Assembly (NCBI GenBank): GCA_002633005.1
Contig: NMRA01000701.1
Span: 140,053-195,582 of the forward strand
Source: Phoronis australis
Lineage: Eukaryota; Phoronida; Phoronidae
Direction of reading: 5' to 3'
Length of the DNA: 55,530 bases
Under the pieces are notes generated by a model that did not search any database, was not told where the DNA came from, and saw nothing but the letters and a program-made list of their open reading frames with translations. This document shows positions 11,701 to 21,600 of the stretch, one piece after another (positions within the stretch are counted from its first letter, which is position 1; every line of letters begins with the position of its first letter). The translations under genes were made by a program, and so were the position numbers.

Positions 11701-14199
11701 AAGATCTCGCGAGATTCTATTGAACTCTAGCCGGGTGTACATGCATGCGAACATATTTACAACGTCCTTACCGCCATAGGTTTCTCCAGTAGCAAGTGGT
11801 AACCTTTGGAAGCAAAAGCCAAGGCTGGTTCCTGCAATTAAAGATTTTTTTTCACCAACAGCGGAGCGTCTGTGAGGACGTTGACGAATACATGGCAATG
11901 AGGCAAAATGACACTTGTACTCATGACGTTTGCTACGGCTCTGAGATTGATAGTGTCGTCACTTCCCTAAATCTTCCGATGAAATGAGAATGAAAATTCG
12001 ACAGACTCGATTGATACCCTGAAGTGCAAAGAGTGTTTTTGAACAGTAGCAGGTCATAGTCATACCTGCGTGTACTTGAAAGCTAGCATACGGACCCGTT
12101 ATTTTCTAAACACGGCAAACACTGCAGCTTGCTGAAGTTTGCAGGTGTAGGCATGAAGTCTGGTCCGCTTAGCTAGTGGAAAACAGAACAGATCAGGTTG
12201 TGAACTTTGAATAATGTATAACTCTAACAGCAGTGTTATAATATAGTCCCGTGAAACATGGTGATATTGGCAGTTTTGAAACTACATTAGGCGTATTTGG
12301 TTACACTAATTATATTGTCTATATCTGAAACCTGAGGAGTTCTTCATGCCTGCGACCTTAACGATACAGTGAACAATGTTGAAAAAAACTGTGATTGGAT
12401 AATCCAATTTTGACAAATTTCAGTGGTACTACCTTATGCAGTTGGTCTGGTGTAGTAATAATTGCAACATCGGCAAACTTGTCACACCCAGCGGCATCTC
12501 TCCAGTCGGTGAATACACAGTTGATAGGAATGGAGTGCTGCGTTTTGAAATATTCTCTCGCGAGTTTCCGTGGTTCGGCAACTCCTACGATCTACTAGAA
12601 CAAACAAAATACAAATCAACGTGAAATCGGTTGCTATAGCGGGAAAATAAATCAACTGGTAACTTATTATTCAAATTTCCCGCCAGAGAGCCAACTATTT
12701 AACCGGCCTCAGTTTAGTTACATGTACGCGCACACGCCGAGAAACCAGCCTATGATATTTCATTTGGTCGCGCAACTAGAATTTTGCCGCCAAGTGTGTA
12801 GCTATTACCAGTATTGTTTGCTGGTAACAGAATTAGCTAGTTGTCATGGCGGGAACACACGGGCGGCGCAGCACTGAAATAAGTGGGGGCTATAGCCCCT
12901 CAGCCCCCTATGGTGCGCTGCCCTGTCACCACGTGCGGTGCTTCGTTGAAATAAGTGAGGGGGCTATAGTCACCCAGCCCCCTATGGTGCGCTGCCATGG
13001 AAAACGCACGGTATTTTCAAGTTACTTTTGTCTTGTACTGCACTACGTAGAATAGTTTCGAACGTGAACATGCACATACATTGTATACGGGGAGATATGA
13101 CAACAATATCAGTGACCTTCCAATGAAGATAAAGTAAACATGTATGGGCTTACAGCGACAAATTTCTCCGATAAGACACGCTAATTGTGGGTTGATTTAG
13201 TCATGTATCAGAATTGACTCCTTTAAGGTTACAGTAAGTAGGATTGGAAGAGAAATGTCCAAAACGGACTAACGTCGGAATATCTCAGTAAAGGCTGATT
13301 GGATTCAAATGAAACTTTTAGGTATTATGCTTTTTCACTGCTCTCCAAATGCTCCCAAGGAATTATTTTTCAGTGGTCGTTTTTCGAAAGAAAGGTAATC
13401 AAAAATAGGATGATTTTGATAAAAAACTGAAATGTTGCATAAAACGAAAATGATATGATAATTCACCAAACTGTAACACCGTCTTTAAGATTCATCTTGA
13501 ACATTTTTATATTCAAGTGAAATTTGGACAGTATTGATTCAACGACTGTTTCACAGTAGGCCTAGCTATGAATCATTATCACCCCAGGGCTATTTGGCTG
13601 CATGTACTAAATGAATGGCAATATGACATTGAGCAAGGTTGATATGAAGTGAATATAAATCGAAATCTGCAGGCTTTCTACTTTCAGACAACCGTACTTT
13701 TACAGAGTTAGCCTACACAACTTTGCAAATCAGTTGAATGCACTTGTTTTGCGTGACCTCAAGACGATTATTCTGTCTCTCGCCCTGGATCTGGTCAGCT
13801 ACGGTCAAAATCCATCTTTGGCAGTCTAGTCATAGTGATGTTTCGTCTCCGGGCGGGAGAGCTACTTCCATTAAGCCTAGAGCGACTGCAAATTATGATT
13901 AACTTCTACTTTACTTGGACGGGAGCTGCAGTCAGAAGCGGGAGTTCAATGACTTGATCTATTCAGACTCGAATTACCGAGGGTGGAAAAGAGTTCTGAC
14001 TGGCGATGAGGCTGACACAGAGTCCAAAATCTCTGACTGCTAGCTAGAGATATACTGCATTGGCCACGGAACCACACTTGGCACGAATGTCCCCAGTGAG
14101 CGTGCTATATCTTACCTTGAAGTCCGAGCTTACTGAAGCATACTCTGCGTAGACGTTCCCTCTGTTTCCCGCACCTATTACAACAGCCGTCAGTGCCAT
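5793..14199 (-). CDS. Copy A: Gfo/Idh/MocA-family oxidoreductase, 10 exons, 419 aa
   Basis: Exons 1-10: 14199-14116, 12591-12433, 11831-11772, 10331-10167, 8363-8178, 7938-7846, 7698-7564, 7280-7179, 6552-6388 and 5903-5793 (TGA). All have GT/AG boundaries and phase 0. An N-terminal Rossmann fold carries GAGNRG at 9-14 and VGVAEP after the first intron. The EKP lysine is K98, and GHVLRY is at 124-129. A C-terminal alpha/beta domain has KCCHDID (H187), a cysteine cluster RCLDC...C (226, 229, 235), [13 protein letters not shown] and [11 protein letters not shown]. This layout is that of NAD(P)-dependent Gfo/Idh/MocA enzymes that act on sugars or related polyols, of a type common in bacteria. 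The substrate cannot be told. No signal peptide is seen, so the enzyme is likely cytosolic. All expected motifs are intact. The start is the only ATG directly before the Rossmann strand. The nearest neighbour on the same strand is copy B. Confidence 0.9.
8604..8752. mobile_element. MITE, family 1, in copy A intron 4
   Basis: The termini are inverted repeats: GCGTTCAGTAACCCTAGG on the left, and TAAGCGTTACTGAACG on the right. The aligned intron of copy B (around 22390-22420) runs straight through without it. It therefore arrived after the A/B duplication or was lost from B. Confidence 0.6.
9000..9340. mobile_element. Degraded foldback MITE, family 2 (ACTCGAAA-rich)
   Basis: It shares with 17551-17951 and 23125-23505 the strings ACTCGAAATTA, GTCTATTAGTCTGTGCTC and a central AACTCGAAA..TCGAGT palindrome. 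The terminal GGCCCGGTCTC repeats seen in the 17.5 kb copy are not preserved here. Confidence 0.5.
9696..9765. mobile_element. Short MITE, family 3 (CATGGGCGGCGCA termini), 5-bp TSD
   Basis: This near-palindrome of 70 bp starts CATGGGCGGCGCA and ends TGCGCCGCCCATG. It is flanked on both sides by ATAGT (9691-9695 and 9766-9770), a perfect 5-bp target duplication. It lies in copy A intron 4. Confidence 0.8.
12858..12999. mobile_element. MITE, family 3, in copy A intron 1
   Basis: It starts CACGGGCGGCGCAGCACTG and ends GGTGCGCTGCCATG, with two internal GCCCCCTATGGTGCGCTGCC modules. The flanks GAACA and GAAAA suggest an aged 5-bp target duplication. Confidence 0.65.
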
Positions 14200-15839
14200 C
14201 TTGGTGTTATCGGTCCAAGACTACTTATCTTAACAGACTTGGAACGAGGACATTCTCAGTGTGAGACTTTTGGCCTTGTGGGATCCGATCCTTATAATCG
14301 ATCGAACTTTTGCTCAGACCATTTGAATAAACATTACCGTAGTTTTTCTGTGTGCTAGGTTGACCTTTCCAATACAATACGTACATGTAGGCCTACATTG
14401 TATTATACCAAACTACATGTACATGTAAATTCCCCGGAGTTCTCCCATACATGTGCTAGTGTGGTGAGGCGTGCTATTCAAATTGTACCTTTTGCACGTC
14501 CATTTAAATCTCTACGAAAACCGGGGAGCATTTCCTCACAAAATTCCCTACCAAAGATTTTCTACATTTTACAACCTTCCCCAACGCCGCCTTCTGAATA
14601 ACCAGGCACATTAGCAAGGTATCTGCCAATGATCAAAAAGCCGGAGTTTGTGACGGAAGACTGGTTTACTATCGTTGGCCAATTGGGTGAACGTTACGCA
14701 CGTAAATTACGCGAGTAAATTATTTCTCCCTTGGGACGTAAAATAACTATCAGCGACGACACGTAAAGTAATTGAGGCGTAAGTTAGCTTTTAACGGCGT
14801 AAATCATTTATTTACAGCCTAAATTAAAGTAATTAACGTTTAGCCAACGATAAATTTATGCCATAAAAAATTATTTACTCCGTCAAATGTTAATTTCCGC
14901 TGCAAATAATCAATTTTAATTTAGGCTGAAAATACTTAATTTACATGTATGTCGTTAAAAGTTAATTTACAGGGCAAACAATTAATTTAAGTCGTTCGTA
15001 ATTAATTTACTCCTCTAACTAGAATTAATTTGCACACGCAATAGTACGAGAGTAAAGTTTATCCATTTGGTCAACGGTTTTAGTTTACAGCCGCTTCACG
15101 CAGTGTTGTGCATCTTTCGAAAATTGAGGCAAATGAACGTGAGCAAAACTCTGTGTTTCGGTGAAATCGTTGGAGATCCCGTGGATCACCATGTAAGCAC
15201 GCTAGTAAACACTCTTGACAACGCTCCCGTCGAGTTTGATCCAACACCTGCAGCCGATGAGATTCTTCTCACGTGTCCCGTTTCAATGTGCAGAGCGGCA
15301 CACACTTCAGCGCCACCAAGAGACTGAAAACTCTGATAAGCAAAATAAAGGATGGTCGGTTGTCACCACTAGCAGTGTTGCACATTTCAAGGGGCACTGC
15401 TTTCGGCCGAGTGGTGACGGCCACCCTCAAATAAAGGTGACTGTCTTTAGGTATATGTAAATTGATTACAGTGTTTTCCTTATGCATCGATACTTTTATA
15501 ATGTTATCTTACTATAATTATATGAAATACGAAAACTCAGTTAAGGCCAAGAATTTAAAGGGGCATTAAGTCATTGTATAGCAGGGCTATTTTTAGTACC
15601 GCGCTCCGCGTCAGTGGTGCAAAAAATTCATTGGCGCATTATGTTCACTCACCTCTGGTCAAGTGGAGCATTAAAATTGTTTCGGCAATCATTTATGTTG
15701 TCTAGCCACTGGAATAATTACGTATCAAGTGGAAAGGAGCCGATCTAAATAAACAATGCAGAAAACACACTGTAAACGAAACGGTGTCTGACATGCTGTA
15801 AAAATAAATATGTACATGTATTAAATCGAAAGAATTAAA
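14200..15839. other. Intergenic stretch upstream of copy A
   Basis: No supported gene. It must contain the copy A promoter and 5' leader; no TATA box was assigned. The first about 100 bp aligns with the sequence upstream of copy B exon 1. The centre is the AT-rich foldback at 14665-15060. Confidence 0.5.
14665..15060. repeat. AT-rich foldback made of spaced GTAAATTA / TTAATTTAC words
   Basis: The left half carries repeated CGTAAA/GTAAATTA words. The right half carries the reverse complements (TTAATTTAC, GTTAATTT). The ends ATTGGGTGAACG and the complement-like GTTTATCCATTTGGTCAAC frame it. Overall it is a long imperfect inverted repeat about 0.5 kb upstream of the copy A start codon. Confidence 0.55.
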
Positions 15840-16330
15840 GTTAAAAAGAAATCTGCAAATGGTTGCAGCAACCTATACTTTACCTTTCCATTGATAGAGT
15901 GACCATGACCTGAAGGGCTAATCAGTATGTGATGACGTACCGACAACCTGCATCTGATTTACAGTAGTGGCAGCGCCACCAACCGGATTAATATCCAAAA
16001 TATCCCATTCTGCCACAAACCCACTTTTCGTGGAAGAAATTAACACTTTGATTTAGACCACTGTATTTCGCCGGTATTGAAGGGTCAACGTTGAATTCTT
16101 AACAAAACTCATTGGTATGAACATCACCACGATAGTCCAATCTTGAATTGCTGGAGAATGAGCCGACATTTTAAGTCATTGGCAATGCGTATGTATACCT
16201 TGTACGTCCGCCACTTCCGATTTTGCAATTTATTGTTACGCATACTGCAATAAACTGTGAAACGTTTTCATGAGACGCTGATGGTTTCGACGGTCTTGTT
16301 TGTAACAAAACAGAATCATATCACGGTGAG
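15840..16330. repeat. Paralogous copy of the JmjC-gene intron segment
   Basis: It matches about 61-560 in the same orientation. Shared landmarks include ACTTTGATTTAGACCACTG, GAGTGACCATGACC/GAGTGACGGTGACC and TGATGGTTTCGA. It marks the left end of the second duplicated block. Confidence 0.7.
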
Positions 16331-16343
16331 GCATAATATCATC

Positions 16344-16437
16344 CGAGCGAACACATGGTCAAGCACAGGCACTTATTGAATGTGAGCGCGGAACGCCAAG
16401 TTGGCCATGGAGATACAAAAGCTTGGTACGCAGGCAT
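16344..16437 (+). pseudogene. Inverted relic of the JmjC-like 5' exon
   Basis: The sequence is the plus-strand counterpart of the last about 95 bases of the exon at 946-1040 (minus). It includes GCGCGGAACGCCAA, CATGGAGATAC and TGGTACGCAGG. The flanking intron homology at 15840-16330 keeps the original orientation, so this exon piece has been flipped relative to it. The reading frame is broken and no open gene remains. Confidence 0.7.
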
Positions 16438-17502
16438 GTGATTGCCAATTGTATACAAAGTCTGTTCAAGTTGTCATGACCTGCATTCGGTCAAAAATAA
16501 TTTTGATATCATTTACAGTTTATAAATTGGTTTCGGCCACATCCATATACATTTCGCCAGGAAGAAATGTCCAGAGGCTTAGAAAAACGGACAGCTCACC
16601 GGTGGACCAGGTCTTCGCTTGTCACTATGCTCTTGACCTCAACTAACGTCTACATTAGCTGTGTTTTCTTTCCAAATTCAGAAATTAATTCTCATATGAA
16701 TCATCAAGGGACTAGTAGAGACAAATATTACCATCGATGATATGAGTAGATTTAAGTTTGTTTTCCCTCGTGTGAAGGACCGTCTACCCTTGAATATGCA
16801 CGCCACTCAAAATATTCTATTTGCAACCTGGAAATTGGTGATTCTGTTATCATTTGGCACACGATGCTACACCTGTTTGTGGTCAATGTTGCACCTGAAC
16901 ATCCGATCCAACGTCGGTGCCAATAGGCTTTTTGCGATCAGTGAGGGTTTTCGAGCGACCCCACACCCAGTCACCGAGGAGAGTTAATCTATCTGGTGCT
17001 CATTTTCGAGAATCGGATTACCTAAGAAACACTCTGGTTCATAGAGTACCCTTTCATGTCCAAAAACCTCTGGGATCCAAGAGACCGTTCCAGGAAAACT
17101 GACTTCGCTAAAACAAATTTTAAATTTCAATCAACTTTAAGATTTTAAAAAAGCTTAAATTTGTCTCACACCCTTTTTAAATAAGAAATCTGAAGTTTGA
17201 CTTAAGTTTTGTTATAATTTTGACAGGATTTAGACTTAAGTCAAAATGAACCTACATGTAAGTCAGTTCAGTTCTTGGAACAGGTCCCAGGTCTACAGGC
17301 ATCATAAACCATCAGTTGGAGATCCAGCAAAATCGAGTATCATGTACAGGTCTGGGCATGTCCTGGGCACAATAATATACATGTATCAATATAAATTGCT
17401 GATTATATAATTGTCCAAATCTCGTGTGAAAATGGTGAAATCTCGCTCATGGGATGGATGATACAACAGTTTGCTGCAAACAGTAAGTGCACAAATATCA
17501 GT
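16438..17502. other. Unassigned stretch downstream of copy B
   Basis: No gene is supported. ORFs of 61-81 codons here show no recognisable domain. The composition is ordinary AT-rich intergenic DNA. Confidence 0.5.
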
Positions 17503-17970
17503 GTTCCTCAGTAGTGGTAATAGTACTTAGACCGGCAATCTCGGGACCTGGGCCCGGTCTCTAGTCTTTGTACTCGAAACGAACTCGAAATTATTTTTGG
17601 CAATTTCTCTGCTCCTTTTGTGCGAACTTAAGATAATTGGTTATCAGACTGTGCTCGAATACATTATAGTTTATGCATAGGAGTTCCTAGTTCAAGTTCG
17701 CCCTTGAAGACCCTTATATTCGTGCTACAAACTCGAGTAAAAACTCGAAATTTCGAGTTCAAACTCGATCTTATTGCTTTAATATCGTTTTTACAAACTG
17801 TGAACTAAGGGCAATAAATTATCTACGTAAGTTATTGTGTACTCGACCATAGAATAATAGACACTTATCTTGAGTTCGCCCAAAAGTAGAGTAGAAAATG
17901 CCAAACCTAATTTCGAGTTCCATTTCGAGTAAAAAGATTGGAGACCGGGCCCTGTGGTTCGATTCCCAGT
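17503..17970 (+). repeat. tRNA-like SINE head, interrupted by a MITE
   Basis: Removing 17551-17951 and one CTG joins CTCAGTAGTGGTAATAG (A-box-like) to CTGTGGTTCGATTCCCAG. The latter contains a perfect pol III B-box, GGTTCGATTCC, at 17956-17966. This is a tRNA-derived SINE head rather than a functional tRNA gene, because the arms do not pair fully and it is disrupted. Confidence 0.6.
17551..17951. mobile_element. Foldback MITE, family 2, with CTG target duplication (PIF/Harbinger-like)
   Basis: It starts GGCCCGGTCTCTAGTC and ends GAGACCGGGCC, with ACTCGAAA..TCGAGT arms. CTG lies at 17548-17550 and 17952-17954. A 3-bp TSD of the CWG type together with GG..CC termini is typical of PIF/Harbinger elements. 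It is absent from the aligned place downstream of copy A. Confidence 0.7.
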
Positions 17971-18624
17971 TGAGTTTCTTAATTTTAATGTGTTTATTTG
18001 ATATAATGCAGACGGGGACGGGAGGGAGTTGAGAACTGCGGGAACTTGGAGACAGTTCATGTTATCGAGGGCCCCGGCTTGAGTTGGGGCTCAAAGAAAC
18101 CTTTATCCGGCACAGGTGTTTGAGTACTAGAAAATAGATGAGAAATGCAAGAAGTTGAATTTTAATTGAACATTCAGATTACACTGTTTTGGAAAATAGC
18201 TAACTTAAACTCAAAGAAGACACTGTGAAAGCTCTATGAGCTACCATTGGTTGGCTGCACTAACACAGATTGTCGAGGGTGAGATATTCATTAATAATGA
18301 CAAATTGTCGCACAATTTTTTTACGATATGAGTCTAATATATAAAAGTCAAATCAATACATTCAAGGTCACCCAATGATGATATGGATAGATTAAATACT
18401 AACAACAAATTTTCGGAATGACTTCAGGCATTTACTAAAATGCCTTTGGCAAACGAGTGTTTAAAAATCTTTCCACTTTAAATACACAAAACGAAACAAA
18501 ACAAAATTATCCTTTTTGTGAAGGAATTCTCTTGACAATGACACACTCCTTTACAAAACTCATCACTAGATTTTTTGGGTCTAGACTAGAGCCTTGCTAG
18601 GTTGAACACTGAACACAGCAAATG

Positions 18625-21600
18625 TTACAGGTCAATCACTCTGTTCTCCAAACGCGACCTTTCTGCTTCGAAAACAAGCAAATGTGTCCGCAGGGTTTCC
18701 ATAGGTCCACTCAATATCTTCCCTTTATCGTTGTCCTTCGAAATAAGAATAGCAGATAAAATATGAGCATTCTAGATACTTTCATTACTAAACAGATCTT
18801 ATCAGCAGATATTTCTTACAACATTTTCACCAGCTAAAATGACTTTGAAAGCTTAGTGCTTAGGTGCGCTTTTTACTACCAGACGCACGGTTGCTGTACC
18901 CAATGTCATGTTTGTATTCGTCACTTTCATACTGATTTTGCTCGAATTCGTGTAAAATAACGTCTTAGGAGTTGTACAGAGTCTGTATGGAGTGACCGTC
19001 ACTATTTTTCCAGTTCTATGAAATTCACAATTTGTCTTTGTTCTAGATTTAACGGTGGACATAACTTCTCCGCCACTGAAGAACAAATTGTTCTAACGTG
19101 AGTCGTCATGGCGCGGTGCTATTTTTCTTATGTCAAACTTCTGTGACACGTTATAGTGATACATGTAGAAGTTCATGACGCCCATATCCCTCAACTTAAA
19201 CTTACCCACAAAGCACCAGTAAATGACTTCATTAAATGGAAAGCCGCGGCTCCGTGAGATTGCAGCAATTTAGGAGCAGAACTTGTGTCGGAGATGTTGT
19301 AGGTATGACTTGATCTCGTCAAGAAATCGAAATGATGAAGTACAGAATCAAGTGTGCAGCGTAATTCCCCCTATAACAACATGCGAAGCCTATTGCCATG
19401 TTACTGTCGTCCTAAGCTCTACAAAGATGGTACACAGGTTTCTTGAATTTTACTGGAGCGGCTTTTTATTAGATGAAACAAGAAGACTCCTGACTTTTCA
19501 ACGTGTCCATTGACCATTGCAAAACAGTTATGGCAGTGATGTAAACGTGCTGAATGGGCGACTTTTGGAGGTGGAGCAAAATTAAACCACATCCTGTGAA
19601 ATGAATCAGTGGAAAGACAGGACATTCGCACTATGTATGACGACGTGGTGGTGAAACTGAACTAGTGAGGACCAGACAGAATGTGTTGGGCTGTTAATAG
19701 TTTTTGCTTAGTGTCAAGCCATTGACCGACCACAGAGATGCCGAAGCGTTCATGACTGCACAGGAAAATGGTAGGTGACTCATCGTTAATTAATTAATTA
19801 ATTGTTATGCAATGCGGACAGAGGTTGGTAATATGCTATCACTTTTAACCTTGAGAGGATACGCGTAACGATGTTTCAAAGTTGCCCAAAACGACAGCGT
19901 TTGTCATCAATCACCTGTACTGGGTGTTGAAATGACAAATTTGTCAATTAAAAAGAGAAGACAGTGAAAAACAAAGAATGTGATTTCAGGTCGTAAGTCA
20001 ACGGTTAAATTACCTTTGTTCCGCAAACGGTTACCTTTCGCTCGCCAACCTTTTCCGTGAAGGCCGCCATGGTAAAAGATGCAGTGGCCCCCCCTTCAAA
20101 CTGCATGTTGACGACCTGAACGTAGATCGAGGAAAAAGTTTCAATAACATAGTACGTGAGAAAAGTCTGCTCTATGTGCAAATGTGGTTGTTGTAATTGG
20201 TAGAGTCGCTAGGAAGAACATTTTGTTACTCGAGAAAATGGATACATAAAGCAAGCGTGACAGTGTATGGGCCACCATGACCTAATCTCGCTTTTGTTTG
20301 TAAAACCCTGCCAACGGCAAGGTAAGAGATAAACCCTCCCCAGTTAGTGTCACTGATAAATTTTGAGTAATCCTTACAATTTACCTGATTGCTCATTACG
20401 TCATTGTCACAGTCGTAGACACATCTTCCATATGGACCCGCCTTTAAAGCTTCCGTGATATTTTCAATGTCTGGGATCTCACCAGGAACCAGCACCGAAT
20501 TGGGAAAGCCTGTTTTCCCCTTTGAAGTACAATAAAACATTCCTTATATTTTCGGAAGAGCATGGCGGTCAGTACGGCCAATAGTTGGCTAAACCCTTCA
20601 CTCCATGGTCATAAATGACTGAATTCGGTTATCATCAATCTTGTACGATATTTTAAATATTTCTTCTTCAATATTTGCACTTTTAATCAAGAAACAAACG
20701 CAACAATTAAAAAACTTAAATTTTTGTGTGGCGTCATCAGTGGATCCGGTCTTCGCCGTTGTGTTGAACTACACCAGCCGCTATCCCGTAGTGGACTCGA
20801 GGACATTGAGTTCCACTGAGTATTGTGAAAAGTTTCATGTGCGGAAGAGGCAGTGATAGAATTGGACAGACAACATTTCGGTTTTTTCGTTTCCAAAAGA
20901 CCCAAAGATTGCCCAGAACTGGCACAGGTTCGTGCGTCGGACACGGGTGTGGCAGTACATGGTGGAGCAAGCGATGAGTTCCGGTGCCTCACCGTGCTCA
21001 GCTCATTTTGAAGAATCGTACATCGCGGAAACGGGGATTTGGTGAAGGTTCTCCAACGTGGTGTAGCACATTTGATGGAGAAAAAGTGTATTGTGTTGCA
21101 CCATTGCTGGGAACGTAGGTGTCAGACATTTATTGAGTATGATCGGCATCGGCATCAAATTGTGACTGAGATAATGAACGTAAGTTACCATGAGTCTATA
21201 CTTGTTCCATATTTTGTGGCGATGCGTGCTATCCACAAACATGTGTCGATGCCAAATAGTAGAAAATGGATTGTGGATGCCACGCAAATACTTTGAGGTC
21301 ACGACCGCAACCGGCACAGAGGCTGGAGTCTTACACTGGACCGAAATAATCGACTAATCACAACGGTACAAAGCTTTCATAATTTTGAAAGACAAGACAG
21401 AAACGAGTATCATTTAACAAAAATAAACTCCAGTTAGCATCACTATACTAAGATATGATCCTTCATGACAAATTCACTCGGCATTCGAAGAAAATAAATC
21501 AGTGTCTGCTATTCGCGACCTCAAGCAGGAACGCTTTATGACAGGGCGTGGTTCGGAAATACTAGACATTTCAAAACTGCATAGACTTTACCTTTTTCAG

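Noticed and set aside
16742-16987. ORF of 81 codons with a hydrophobic stretch, as a possible remnant of the JmjC-like membrane exon
   Set aside because: No alignment to the 946-1628 exon could be made in either orientation.
17503-17970. A functional tRNA gene
   Set aside because: The unit is split by a 401-bp MITE and even when rejoined the stems do not pair well. The similar sequence near 4970 is more degraded. SINE origin is the better reading.
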